Positions 1 to 8,606 of a stretch of 34,457 nucleotides of DNA are shown here, piece by piece (the first letter of the stretch is position 1; every line of letters begins with the position of its first letter). The notes beneath the pieces were generated by a model. That model saw nothing but the letters and a program-made list of their open reading frames with translations, did not search any database and was not told the DNA's origin. Source of the DNA: Gammaproteobacteria bacterium (GTDB lineage: Bacteria; Pseudomonadota; Gammaproteobacteria; Steroidobacterales; Foliamicaceae); the NCBI GenBank assembly GCA_028821145.1, contig JAPPHC010000066.1:1-34457 (forward strand). The letters are read 5' to 3'. Made by a program: the position numbers and the translations under genes.

Positions 1-412
1 CCAGCAGCCCGTCCTCGGGCTCCACCACGTCGCCCGAACCCGACACCAGCAGCGTTTTCTGACGATCGGCGACGCACAGCATGGCTTCAAGCCGGCGTAG
101 CCGGCGGTCGGTACGCCAGTCCTTGGCCAGTTCGACCGCGGCCCGGGTGAGGTTTCCGTATTGCGTGAGCTTGCCTTCGAACAACTCGAACAGGGTGAAG
201 GCGTCGGCCGTGCCGCCGGCGAATCCCGCCAGCACCGAGTCGTCCGCCAGCCGGCGAATCTTGCGGGCATTGCCCTTCAGGACGGTATCGCCAAGACTTA
301 CCTGTCCGTCTCCGCCCATGGCGACCGTTTCGTTCCTGCGAACGCAGAGTATGGTCGTGGAGCGGACCCTTTTGCCTGCGGCGGGGATTTTCGTATGGTC
401 CGGAGAGTTCAT
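1..412 (-). CDS. hslV: HslV, ATP-dependent protease proteolytic subunit (partial, C-terminus off the window)
   Basis: This is the peptidase subunit of the HslUV (ClpYQ) cytoplasmic protease, which degrades unfolded and regulatory proteins with the ATPase HslU. About 137 codons are present. Clear family marks are the mature N-terminus [11 protein letters not shown], then [32 protein letters not shown] and [12 protein letters not shown], and the frame is open to the window edge. The ATG at 412 overlaps the xerC stop as ATGA, which suggests translational coupling; hslU would be expected just outside the window. Oddity: the catalytic Thr (first T of TTILC) lies at residue 19 rather than directly after the initiator Met as in E. 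coli HslV, so an N-terminal propeptide of about 18 residues would have to be removed. No ATG, GTG or TTG sits closer to that Thr. Confidence 0.93.
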   Translation of the reverse strand, partial: MNSPDHTKIPAAGKRVRSTTILCVRRNETVAMGGDGQVSLGDTVLKGNARKIRRLADDSVLAGFAGGTADAFTLFELFEGKLTQYGNLTRAAVELAKDWRTDRRLRRLEAMLCVADRQKTLLVSGSGDVVEPEDGLL

Positions 413-1323
413 GGCTTCGTCGACGCCTTGCGCCGGGCTCGGGGGTGGGCGCGATCGTACACCCTTGAGAGGTGCTGGAAGTCCAGGTGGGTGTAAACCT
501 GTGTCGTGGATATGTCGGCATGGCCCAGCAGTTCCTGCACCGCGCGCAGATCGCCGGACGACTCCAGCAGGTGCGTGGCGAAACTGTGGCGAAGCATGTG
601 CGGGTAAACATGCCCGGGCAGGCCCGCGCGGCGGGCCCAGTAATCGAGGCGCGCCTGGACGCTGCTGGCGCCGATTCGCCGGCCCCTCACGCCCACGAAC
701 AACGCGTTCTCCCCGGCCGCCGCCAGCTCGCCGCGGCGGCGCATCCAGGCCTTGAGCGCATCGATCGCCTTGCTGCCCACCGGCAGGATGCGGGTCTTGC
801 GGCCCTTGCCCGTGACCCGGATCAAGCCCTCGCGCATGTCGACGCCCCCCAGGTCGAGTCCGGCCAACTCGGCCAGCCGCAATCCGGAGGAGTACATCAG
901 TTCCAGCATCGCGCGATCGCGGCAGGCAACCGTATCGCCATCCGGGATGTCCAGAAGCCGCGTCACCTGGTCGAGGTCCAGGGTTTGTGGAAGGCTGCGC
1001 GGCGGCCGCGGAGCCTTGACCCCGCGCGCCGGATTATGGCTTATCGCACCCTCGCTCTCCAGGTAGTTGAAGAAGCTGCGGGCGCCGGCCAGGCGGCGCT
1101 GAACGGTGCGAGGCGCCAGGCCGCGGCGATGGGCGCCCGCGGCGAAACGGCGCAGATCGCCGGTGGACAACCCGGACCAGTCGGCGAGATTGCGCCCGGC
1201 GCAATACTCGCCAAGCGCCGCGAGGTCGCGGCGATAGGCGCTGACGGTGTGTTCCGACAGTCGCCGCTCGAATCGGATGTGGTGCAGGAACGCGTCAACC
1301 TGCCGTTGCGCCACGGCCCGCAT
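409..1323 (-). CDS. xerC: XerC site-specific tyrosine recombinase
   Basis: XerC works with XerD at the dif site to resolve chromosome dimers before cell division. The 304-residue length is normal. An N-terminal SAM-like DNA-binding domain (about residues 5-90) precedes the catalytic domain. All catalytic residues are visible: Arg149 in SSGLRLAEL, Lys173, His242 and Arg245 in [10 protein letters not shown], His268 in [11 protein letters not shown] and the nucleophile Tyr277 in VYTHLD. The ending [17 protein letters not shown] is typical of XerC rather than XerD. The ATG at 1323 shares one base with the stop of the upstream DUF484 gene (TGATG). The same dapF-DUF484-xerC order is known from other Gammaproteobacteria. 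Confidence 0.95.
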   Translation of the reverse strand: MRAVAQRQVDAFLHHIRFERRLSEHTVSAYRRDLAALGEYCAGRNLADWSGLSTGDLRRFAAGAHRRGLAPRTVQRRLAGARSFFNYLESEGAISHNPARGVKAPRPPRSLPQTLDLDQVTRLLDIPDGDTVACRDRAMLELMYSSGLRLAELAGLDLGGVDMREGLIRVTGKGRKTRILPVGSKAIDALKAWMRRRGELAAAGENALFVGVRGRRIGASSVQARLDYWARRAGLPGHVYPHMLRHSFATHLLESSGDLRAVQELLGHADISTTQVYTHLDFQHLSRVYDRAHPRARRKASTKP

Positions 1324-2027
1324 CAGGAGCTTTCCGGCGATACCGCCGCCGCCACGATGGCGCTGACGCGGCCCAGGAACTCGGTGCTCTTGGCGCGGTG
1401 ATAGTGATCGGGGTCGCGGCTGCCCAGGGCCAGCAGGCCCAGCTTGCCGCGATGCCCCAAGGGGGCGAGCGCCACCGACGCCACTTCGCCGGCGTCGGGG
1501 CCGAACAGGAATTCGCGCTGCTCGGAACTGTAGCGGCCGCAGCGCGGCGTATTGGCCTTCAGGACCGCGCTCAGGCCCTCGGTCATCAGGTCTTCGCGCG
1601 GTGTCGCCGACAGGCCCGGCACGTCGGCATAGTCGTCGCGCGCCGCGTCGAACAGCAACAGGCGAACGAAATCCAGCGAAAAAATATCCCGCAGATTCCC
1701 GGGCAATGTGCGCAACCTTTCGTCCGGGTCGGGGCAGGCCAACAGCTTCGTTACGAGCCGGTTCAGCTTGCCGGCGAGTTCATCGCTGGCCCGGCCGTTG
1801 GCAACGTACTCGTCGAGCGTGCGGCGCATTTCCTCGTTGCGCCGGCGCAGCAACTCGATCTGGCGCTCGACCAGCGACACGGCCCCTGCGCCGCCGTCGT
1901 GCGGCACGCTCAGCTCCAGCAGCAGGTCGGCATGACGCTCGAAAAAGTCGGGATTGTCCCTGAGGTAGGCGGCCACGCTTTCCGGACTCAGGCCGGAGCG
2001 GCGGGTTGCCTTGCGCGGCGGGCTCAT
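1323..2027 (-). CDS. DUF484 family protein
   Basis: This 234-residue protein lies between dapF and xerC, the usual position of the DUF484 family in Gammaproteobacteria. Visible features are an N-terminal helical stretch LSPESVAAYLRDNPDFFERHADLL, a probable coiled coil (SLVERQIELLRRRNEEMRR, about residues 51-69) and a C-terminal GAF-like domain (about residues 95-230). The family has no firmly established biochemical role; some authors treat it as a GAF-fold regulatory protein. The start at 2027 was chosen because its ATG overlaps the dapF stop (ATGA), the same coupling seen at xerC/hslV. An upstream in-frame extension exists but lies wholly inside dapF. Confidence 0.88.
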   Translation of the reverse strand: MSPPRKATRRSGLSPESVAAYLRDNPDFFERHADLLLELSVPHDGGAGAVSLVERQIELLRRRNEEMRRTLDEYVANGRASDELAGKLNRLVTKLLACPDPDERLRTLPGNLRDIFSLDFVRLLLFDAARDDYADVPGLSATPREDLMTEGLSAVLKANTPRCGRYSSEQREFLFGPDAGEVASVALAPLGHRGKLGLLALGSRDPDHYHRAKSTEFLGRVSAIVAAAVSPESS

Positions 2028-2848
2028 AACTCCACCCGGCCCTCGAACACGGAATCGATCCGCCCGGTAAGCCAGACCGGTTCGCCGCCACCGGCCCAAT
2101 CGACCCGCAAATCGCCTCCGGGCATTTCCACTTTGACGGGAGACCGCACCCGGCCCTGACGAATGCCTGCAACCGCGGCCGCACAGGCGCCCGTGCCGCA
2201 GGCGGGAGTTTCGCCCACGCCGCGCTCGTACACGCGCAGCTTCAGTTCCTGCTCGCCAAGCGTCTCGGCAAAGCCCACATTGCAGCCGCGCGGAAACCGC
2301 TCGTGCACGGAAAGGCCGGCCCCCAGTCCCGCAACCGGAGCGGCGGCGGCATCGGCGACGGCAATGACCGCGTGCGGGTTGCCCAGCGATAGCACTTCGA
2401 CCTGCCAATTCTCTCCATCGACAGCAATCCCGTAGGACGGCTCCTGCCCAGCGGCGACAAACGGGACTCGCTCCGGGTTCCATTCAGGGCGGCCAAGCGA
2501 GCAACTGACCGAATCATCCCCGGCGAACCTTGCGCGCACCTCCCCGCCACGGCACTTCAGTGAGATTTCGCCACCGTCCGGCCGACGATCGGCCACCAGG
2601 GCCGCGATGCACAAGGCTCCATTGCCGCACTGGCCGGCCTCCCCGCCATCGGCATTGAATACCCGGTAGCCGACCGCGTCGACGCCGTTTCCGGGCTCGT
2701 CCACCCACAGAAGCTGGTCGAAGCCAACGCCCCGGCGGCGGTCCGCCAGCGCGCGGATCCGTTGCCGTGAGGGCGCCGGCAGCGACCGGCCGATCACGAC
2801 CATGAAGTCGTTGCCGGCGGCTTGCATCTTGGTAAAGGCCTGGAGCAT
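2024..2848 (-). CDS. dapF: Diaminopimelate epimerase
   Basis: DapF converts LL- to meso-diaminopimelate in the cytoplasm, giving the lysine precursor and the cross-linking residue of peptidoglycan. It has 274 residues, the usual length. The N-terminal FTKMQAAGNDFMVV block, the VGFDQLL block and both catalytic cysteines of this PLP-independent epimerase are present: Cys74 in NADGGEAGQCGNGALC and Cys217 in ETPACGTGACAAA. It is the first gene of a four-gene minus-strand operon with DUF484, xerC and hslV. A TATAAT lies about 28 bp upstream of the start codon. No strong Shine-Dalgarno sequence is visible before the ATG. Confidence 0.96.
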   Translation of the reverse strand: MLQAFTKMQAAGNDFMVVIGRSLPAPSRQRIRALADRRRGVGFDQLLWVDEPGNGVDAVGYRVFNADGGEAGQCGNGALCIAALVADRRPDGGEISLKCRGGEVRARFAGDDSVSCSLGRPEWNPERVPFVAAGQEPSYGIAVDGENWQVEVLSLGNPHAVIAVADAAAAPVAGLGAGLSVHERFPRGCNVGFAETLGEQELKLRVYERGVGETPACGTGACAAAVAGIRQGRVRSPVKVEMPGGDLRVDWAGGGEPVWLTGRIDSVFEGRVEL

Positions 2849-2875
2849 TTCTGAAAGACGGCGGGCGTTATGAAA

Positions 2876-2904
2876 ATTATAGTCCTGCGGCGACTTTCAG
2901 CCGT
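2876..2904 (-). promoter_or_regulatory. Putative promoter of the dapF-DUF484-xerC-hslV operon
   Basis: Read on the minus strand, a perfect TATAAT -10 hexamer occupies 2881-2876. The expected -35 position (2904-2899) reads ACGGCT, a poor match, so only the -10 is convincing. Transcription would begin near 2869, leaving a leader of about 20 nt before the dapF ATG. Confidence 0.45.
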
Positions 2905-2995
2905 GGCCGCCGCCCGACGATCAATTGACCGAAAATAGGCACGGCCCGGCGGTATAGGCCGGCCCCTTTTGACCCAACAATCAGGAGAACAAAGC

Positions 2996-3457
2996 ATGAC
3001 GTACAACAGCAGAACACTCCCGCTGGCCGGCCTGGTATTCGCCCTGCCGGTGGCGGCGGCAACCGAAATCGAGCGCTTCAACCCGGAAGGACTCTCGCAG
3101 CCCGACGGCTACTCGCAGGTGGTCATAGCCAAGAACCCGGGGCGCTTCATCTACCTTGGGGGCAAGGCCGGCATCTACCCCGACGACAGTTTCCCCGAGA
3201 GCCTGGCCGAGCAGTCGCGCCTGACCTGGGTCAATATCGACCGCGCGCTGAAGGCGGCCGGCGCCACGCGCGAGGACGTGGTCGAAATCCAGATCTACAT
3301 CGTGGACCTGGAGAACGTGGACCCCAACCCCGTTTACCAGGACGTGCGCGACTTCTTCCCCGCCGGACACAAACCGGCATCCATGGTCATCGGAGTCTCG
3401 GCGCTGGCGTATCCCGGGCTGCTGGTGGAAATCAACGTGCGGGCGGTCACCGACTAG
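2996..3457 (+). CDS. Secreted RidA/YjgF-family protein
   Basis: This RidA-fold protein of 153 residues carries an N-terminal signal peptide (about residues 1-22, hydrophobic LPLAGLVFALPVAAA). It is therefore probably periplasmic, unlike classical cytoplasmic RidA, which hydrolyses reactive enamine/imine intermediates. Family marks are GGKAGIYPDD, the helix SRLTWVNIDRALKAAGATREDVVEIQIYIVD and the C-terminal strand GLLVEINVRAV. The conserved Arg in the RidA PARS motif is replaced: the site reads KPASMVIG. Members lacking this Arg are not expected to act as imine deaminases, so the role is unknown. The ATG at 2996 is preferred over an upstream TTG at 2969 because AGGAG lies at 2983-2987. The 3' end faces an S9 peptidase gene across 6 bp. 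Confidence 0.85.
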   Translation: MTYNSRTLPLAGLVFALPVAAATEIERFNPEGLSQPDGYSQVVIAKNPGRFIYLGGKAGIYPDDSFPESLAEQSRLTWVNIDRALKAAGATREDVVEIQIYIVDLENVDPNPVYQDVRDFFPAGHKPASMVIGVSALAYPGLLVEINVRAVTD

Positions 3458-3463
3458 AAGGCC

Positions 3464-5440
3464 CTACTTGGCGGCGGCCGCGGTGGCCTTGAGGTTGCAG
3501 GTGTTGTCCAGCCAGTCGATCATGGCCGGATACATTTCCATGTAGTGGCGATAGTAGATCGTGCCGAAGAAGTGGTTCGCACCTTCGAGCTCGATGTACT
3601 TGTGGCGCTTGTCGTATTCCTTGAGTCCGGCAACGAACTTTCGGCTCTCGGCCACCGGCACGCGTTCGTCGATATCGCCGTGGATCACCAGAATGGGGAC
3701 ATCGACGCTGTCCACGTGCTCGAGCGGGTTCAGGCCGTCGACCGTGGGGCGATAGGCTTTCTCCGCCAGGGTGCCTGAATCGGCCAGCCAGGCCCTGAAG
3801 TACGGAAGGTCGGCGACGCCGGCACCGGCAATGGCGCAACGAAACGGATTGGGGTCGCGCAACGAGCCCACGAACGCCGCGTAGCCTCCGTAACTCCAGC
3901 CGAATATGGCCGCGCGACGAGGATCGCCCAGCCCCCGTTCGGCCAGGTAGGCGATCGCGTCTTCAAGGTCGTCCTGCATCTCGTGCCCCCAGCGCGCATA
4001 GCCGGCCTCCAGGTGCTTGCGTCCGAACCCTTCGGAAATCCGGAATTGCGGCTGGATCACCAGATAACCGTGGAAGGCCAGCAACTGCGCCCACACGTCA
4101 AAGCCCCAGTAATCCCTCGCCACCGGCCCGCCGTGCGGCAGCACGACCAGCGGGAAAGGCCCGTCACCGCGGGGAACGGTCACCAGCGCCGGAATCTCCA
4201 GCCCGTCACGCGCCTCGTAGCGTGTCCATTCGACTTCGGCCAGCATGTCCGCGGTCAGAAACGGCATCGAGCGTCCGAGCAGGTCCAGCCGGTTGTCCCT
4301 GAGCAGATACCAGGACGGCGGCATCCTGGGGCCTTCGGCGCGAATGACCCTCGTATTGCCGTCGTGTGAACGCGACGCGATGCGGTTGTGCGTGTCCGGG
4401 AGGATCGCGTCGATCGCGTCGTAGAGCGCCTTTTCTTCCGGATCGACCAGATAGACGTCGCCCGCCTTGCCCGTGTAGGTGAAGCCGATGATCACCTCGT
4501 TCCTGTCTTCGTCGAGGCGGGTCCGCACGCCGGTCGCATCGTATTGCGGGTGCATGAACTGCATTTCGCCGAACTCGCGCGTTTCGAGGTCGAAGGTGTA
4601 GATCGCCACGGTGTCCGTCTCGTGGTTGGAGCGGACGTAGAACTCGTTGCTCGACGGCGGCCCCACGAGGCGGAAAGCCTCGAAAATGCTGCTCACGCTG
4701 TCCACATTGGCCTGGGTCCGGCCGATCTCGATCCATTCCGTTTCGCCCTTCAGGCGGGCCAGTTCGATGATGGCCTCGTCACCTTCGTCGAAGCGGGCGG
4801 CCAGCCTGGGATCGCCGTCATCGTCCATATACGTGATCGAGATCCGGTTGCTGTTTCTCCCCACCCGCTGCGCCGAACCCGTTTCGACGTTGACCCGAAA
4901 GATGTCCGCCACCCGGTTCTGATCGTCGTCATAGGTGATCAGTATGTGGTCGTCGTCCCTGGGCAACAGGTCGAAGATCGACGCGCCCGCGAATTCCTGC
5001 ATGGTCCTGGCCGTTTCGCGACGCCGATCGGCCCGGCGGCGCGGGATTTCCAGCCAACGCCTGCCTTGCCTGTCCACGGTGGCCAGCTTGCTCACCTGGC
5101 GCGTATCCGCGCCCAGCCGCTGCAGCGTGTCCACGTCCTGGCGGAAACGCACGACAAGCCGCTCGTCGTTGGCCCAGGCGGCGGAAACGATGTCCATCCT
5201 GTCGGAACCCAGCGTAACGGGCCTCTTGGCCATGTCTGCCAGCTCATAGATCAGCAGGAGCTGCTTCCCGTCCTTCGCGAAGCGCTGCAGCGTGGCCAGG
5301 TGCCTGCCGTCGGGAGAGACCGCCGCGGAACTCATGGCCGGCTCTTGGGCAAACGCTTCGAACCCCGTCAGACCCTGTTGTTCCTGCGCCGCCGCCAGAA
5401 GGGGCAACGCAAGGCACGCGAGCGGAAGAAACCGGTTCAT
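3464..5440 (-). CDS. S9 family (prolyl oligopeptidase-type) serine peptidase 1, secreted
   Basis: This 658-residue serine peptidase has a signal peptide (MNRFLPLACLALPLLAAA) and probably acts in the periplasm or outside the cell, releasing short peptides. Residues about 20-400 look like a beta-propeller (repeated strand and D-rich turn pattern, for example AAWANDERLVVRF). Residues about 410-650 form the alpha/beta-hydrolase domain with HGGPVARDYWG, nucleophile Ser516 in GWSYGGYAAF, Asp591 in HGDIDERVPV and His623 in EGANHFF. The ATG at 5440 was chosen because it begins the signal peptide; the open frame continues upstream into the receptor gene. It lies 10 bp after the TonB receptor stop, so the two are almost surely co-transcribed. 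The exact specificity (dipeptidyl, acylaminoacyl or oligopeptidase) cannot be read from sequence. Confidence 0.9.
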   Translation of the reverse strand: MNRFLPLACLALPLLAAAQEQQGLTGFEAFAQEPAMSSAAVSPDGRHLATLQRFAKDGKQLLLIYELADMAKRPVTLGSDRMDIVSAAWANDERLVVRFRQDVDTLQRLGADTRQVSKLATVDRQGRRWLEIPRRRADRRRETARTMQEFAGASIFDLLPRDDDHILITYDDDQNRVADIFRVNVETGSAQRVGRNSNRISITYMDDDGDPRLAARFDEGDEAIIELARLKGETEWIEIGRTQANVDSVSSIFEAFRLVGPPSSNEFYVRSNHETDTVAIYTFDLETREFGEMQFMHPQYDATGVRTRLDEDRNEVIIGFTYTGKAGDVYLVDPEEKALYDAIDAILPDTHNRIASRSHDGNTRVIRAEGPRMPPSWYLLRDNRLDLLGRSMPFLTADMLAEVEWTRYEARDGLEIPALVTVPRGDGPFPLVVLPHGGPVARDYWGFDVWAQLLAFHGYLVIQPQFRISEGFGRKHLEAGYARWGHEMQDDLEDAIAYLAERGLGDPRRAAIFGWSYGGYAAFVGSLRDPNPFRCAIAGAGVADLPYFRAWLADSGTLAEKAYRPTVDGLNPLEHVDSVDVPILVIHGDIDERVPVAESRKFVAGLKEYDKRHKYIELEGANHFFGTIYYRHYMEMYPAMIDWLDNTCNLKATAAAAK

Positions 5441-5450
5441 CCGGCTTCGC

Positions 5451-8400
5451 CTAGAACCTTCTGGCCAGCGAAAGGAAGGCGCGCCGGCCCAGCAGGTCAT
5501 AGCCCGCCCCGAGAGGTATGTTGTTCAACTGGACTTCCGGCGCACCGGGGTCCATCAGGGGAGGCTCCTTGTCGAACAGGTTGACCACTCCGAGCGTGAC
5601 CGACCAGTCGCGCGGCTCCCATGTCACCGAGGCGGTGTGCGTCCAGTAGGAGTCGGTCCTCGCGATGGGACGGCAAAGGACGGACAGCGTGTCGCAGGGA
5701 GCGCCCTCGAAAAACTCGCCGGGGTCGTCGTATTCGCCGTGTATGTAGTTGGCCCGCCAGTTCAGGCGGAAGTCCCCGTAGCTGGCGAACAGCAGCGCCG
5801 TGCCTTCCCACTCCGGCGCAACCGGCGTGCCGGCGTCGTCTTCCTCATCGTCGCCGAATACGAACTTGTTCTCCAGCAGACGCGTAACCCGCAGGTCCAG
5901 CTCCAGGTTCAGGTTCCGGTCGAAGACAACGAAGTCGCGCTGGAAATACAAGTTGTAGTCGATGCCCCTGGAGGTAATGGCGTTGATGTTGATGAAGCTG
6001 GCGTCGACCTCGTCGATCAGGCCGTTGGCGCCGCGCCTGATGAACCGGCAGAAGGCGCTCGTGTTGTCGGGGTTTTCCACGTAGCAGTCGTTGACGATGA
6101 AACCGGTGCCCAGCAGGCTGATCGTGTCCTCCACATGCACGTCGTAATAGGTCACGCCGGCGCGCAGGATGAAGTTGTCCCAGAAGGGCTGGTCCAGGAC
6201 CACGCCGTAGGTATAGGACGTCGAGGTTTCCGGGTCGATATCAAGCTGGACCTGCTGGCCGCCCCTGCGGATACGCTCCACGGAGTACGTCGTATTGAAT
6301 CCGTCCAGTCCCAGCATGGTCGGGTCCACGCCCTGCGCCCGGCAGTTGTCGAGCGTTTCCTGCTCGCGCCGGTCGTCCTCGGGATTGTAGGTGGCCGGTT
6401 CATTGGGGTTCAGCGATTCGGTCCGGGCCGCGATCGGCACCACGCAGGGGTCGAAAATGGTGGCGAAGCCGGAAGTGCCGGCCAGGAACTGCTCGTGCGT
6501 GTTCGGCGCGCGGAACGAGGTGCCGTAGGTACCCCGGAAGCTTATGCCGGTAACCGGCGTATAAACGGTCTTGGCGCTGTAGGTAGTGTCGCTCCCGTAG
6601 GTGCTCTCCTCGGTCCAGCGAAGCGCGAGGTTCAGGGAAAGTTCCTCCGCAAGGCTGACGCCCTCGAGCAGTTGCAGTTCGGTTTCGAAGAACAGTTCGG
6701 TGATGTCGCGCTTGCCCACCGCTCCGCCATCCTTGAAGAAGGCGATCAGGAGTCCCTCGCGGGCCACGTCGTTGGGCACGGAGTTGATTTCGTCCTCCCG
6801 GTACTCGAGGCCCAATACCAGGGGAATGGGCGTATTGTTCCACGGCAACAGGGCCAGATCGCCCTGCAGTATTCCGCTGAATATCGACTGGTAGATTTTG
6901 GTGTCGAAGGTGCGCACGCCGAAAACGTAATCGCGCTCCTCCGGCGTTGCGAAATCGCCCCCTCCGGGTTTATACAGTGAGCCGGCGAACATGTTCACGG
7001 GCACGCAGGGCTGGCCGTTGCCGCAGGTGATTTCCCCGGTGACGGGGTCCATGACCGAGGTCTCCAGCGAGAAAGTCAGTTCAGGCTCCAGAATGCCGGT
7101 CTGGAAATCGGTGCCGTTCGAAGACGAGTGGCTGAAGTAGAAGTCGTAACCCCAGTTGCCGAACCCCGAGTCGTTCCGCCAGCCCGGCAGATCGCCGCGC
7201 ATTCCCGCCACGGCGCGGATCTGCGAGATCTCCACGTCGTTGTTGTCCCGGTCCCCGCGCACGGCAAGGATTGGCGTTACCTCGAAGTTTCCGAAGTTGA
7301 AGCCGAAAAAGCCCAGACAGTTCGCGCCGTTGGGCTGGAACTGGTTGCAGGGGTTGTAGGGATTGCTTGCCGGCACGTCGGGGAAGATCTGCGCGCCGGG
7401 CGAAAAAACCACCGTCTTCCGATTGGCGTACAGCACCTCGAAATACGCCTGCGAATTGCTGGCGTTGCCCAGGTCATGCTCGCCGTAGGCGTAGAAATTG
7501 ATGCGCTCGGAGCCCGGAATGAGGTCGCCGGCGCGGTCGCGTTCCGAACCGTTGTAGTTCCAGGCGTCCGTCTGCAGGTCGATCTCCGACATGCCGTTGC
7601 GGTCCGGATCGACGAGTCCGGTATCGGGAATGCCGTCGCTGTCCTGGTCGATCGGCACGATGGCGGCCGGATTGAACCGAGTGAACCCCACCGGGACCTC
7701 GGTTTCGGAGAAGTTGGGGACCCCGATGTTCGTTTCGCCCGGCGTGTACCAGATGTTGCCGAAGCCGACCGGCACGAACACCCGGTTGATGGTCGACAAC
7801 CGGCAGGGGCTCAAGGTCGTCCCGGGCACCAGGCCCAGCAGGTTGCTCAGCGGATTGCCGTTCTCGTCCTCGTAGAAGTAACGGTCGCAGCGCTCGGTAT
7901 AGGCCCGGTCGCGCAAGCGGACCCGCTGGCGTCTGTAGTATTCGGCGGCGACTCCGAAGGTCCAGTTGTCGGCGGTCCTGCCCCAGGCAATCCCCAGGGT
8001 CTGTTCCGAGCCTCCGGTGGCGTCGGTCTCCTCCAATATCGCTTCGAATTCCGGACCCTCGAAGTCCTTTCTCATGATCACGTTGGCCACGCCCGACACC
8101 GCGTCCGATCCATAGATGGACGACGCGCCGTCAAGCAGAAACTCGATCCGGTCGATCATCACGTTGGGAATCGTCGAGAGGTCCGGCGAGGTCGGTGCGC
8201 CGCCGACTCCGCCCGGCGCCAGACGCCGGCTGTTGAGCAGGAGCAGCACGCGCTCCGCGCCCAGGCCGCGCAGGTTGATCTGGGCGGCGCCCGGACCGTT
8301 GTCCACGACAAAGGCGGTAAAGGTGCTGTCGATCTGCGTGCCGGTGGCCTGGGTAGCGCTCTGCAGCAGCGAGGCCGTGTCGATCAGGCCCAGTTCGCGG

Positions 8401-8606
8401 GAAACCTGCCCGTCGATGATCTGGACCGGCGCGGCGGTTGAAAACTCGTCGCGCCGGATTCGCGAGCCGGTCACGACGATTTCATCCATCGCCTCCTCTT
8501 CCAGGACGGCATCGCCGGTTTCGTCTTGCGCCTCGTCCTGTTGTGCATGCAGACCTTGCGTCAACGCCAGCGCCAGAATCAGCGGCATCAAGCGAAATGG
8601 CCTCAT
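5451..8606 (-). CDS. TonB-dependent outer-membrane receptor 1
   Basis: This large receptor (1051 residues) would import a ligand across the outer membrane using TonB-ExbBD energy. It has a signal peptide (about residues 1-22, ending LHAQ), a TonB-box-like DEIVVTGSR at 41-49 and a plug domain with INLRGLGAERVLLLLNSRR and IEFLLDGASSIYGSDAVSGV. A beta-barrel follows, ending in the outer-membrane C-terminal pattern LSLARRF. Long loops contain several cysteines and a DQDSDGIPDTG segment like a calcium-binding type-3 repeat. The start at 8606 was chosen because it begins the signal peptide and a GAGGGGGG ribosome-binding stretch lies just upstream. The ligand is unknown; the S9 peptidase 10 bp downstream suggests peptides. 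Confidence 0.93.
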   Translation of the reverse strand: MRPFRLMPLILALALTQGLHAQQDEAQDETGDAVLEEEAMDEIVVTGSRIRRDEFSTAAPVQIIDGQVSRELGLIDTASLLQSATQATGTQIDSTFTAFVVDNGPGAAQINLRGLGAERVLLLLNSRRLAPGGVGGAPTSPDLSTIPNVMIDRIEFLLDGASSIYGSDAVSGVANVIMRKDFEGPEFEAILEETDATGGSEQTLGIAWGRTADNWTFGVAAEYYRRQRVRLRDRAYTERCDRYFYEDENGNPLSNLLGLVPGTTLSPCRLSTINRVFVPVGFGNIWYTPGETNIGVPNFSETEVPVGFTRFNPAAIVPIDQDSDGIPDTGLVDPDRNGMSEIDLQTDAWNYNGSERDRAGDLIPGSERINFYAYGEHDLGNASNSQAYFEVLYANRKTVVFSPGAQIFPDVPASNPYNPCNQFQPNGANCLGFFGFNFGNFEVTPILAVRGDRDNNDVEISQIRAVAGMRGDLPGWRNDSGFGNWGYDFYFSHSSSNGTDFQTGILEPELTFSLETSVMDPVTGEITCGNGQPCVPVNMFAGSLYKPGGGDFATPEERDYVFGVRTFDTKIYQSIFSGILQGDLALLPWNNTPIPLVLGLEYREDEINSVPNDVAREGLLIAFFKDGGAVGKRDITELFFETELQLLEGVSLAEELSLNLALRWTEESTYGSDTTYSAKTVYTPVTGISFRGTYGTSFRAPNTHEQFLAGTSGFATIFDPCVVPIAARTESLNPNEPATYNPEDDRREQETLDNCRAQGVDPTMLGLDGFNTTYSVERIRRGGQQVQLDIDPETSTSYTYGVVLDQPFWDNFILRAGVTYYDVHVEDTISLLGTGFIVNDCYVENPDNTSAFCRFIRRGANGLIDEVDASFININAITSRGIDYNLYFQRDFVVFDRNLNLELDLRVTRLLENKFVFGDDEEDDAGTPVAPEWEGTALLFASYGDFRLNWRANYIHGEYDDPGEFFEGAPCDTLSVLCRPIARTDSYWTHTASVTWEPRDWSVTLGVVNLFDKEPPLMDPGAPEVQLNNIPLGAGYDLLGRRAFLSLARRF

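Noticed and set aside
409-1323. xerC as an integrase of a mobile element
   Set aside because: It sits in the conserved dapF-DUF484-xerC-hslV operon, has XerC-specific C-terminal residues, and no phage or element genes are nearby.
3711-3726. CACGTG in S9 peptidase 1 as a second parS site
   Set aside because: The flanks (CTGTC and CTCGA) do not match parS arms.
5292-6980. 562-codon antisense frame opposite TonB receptor 1
   Set aside because: It is a shadow of the receptor coding strand with no start signals or domain.
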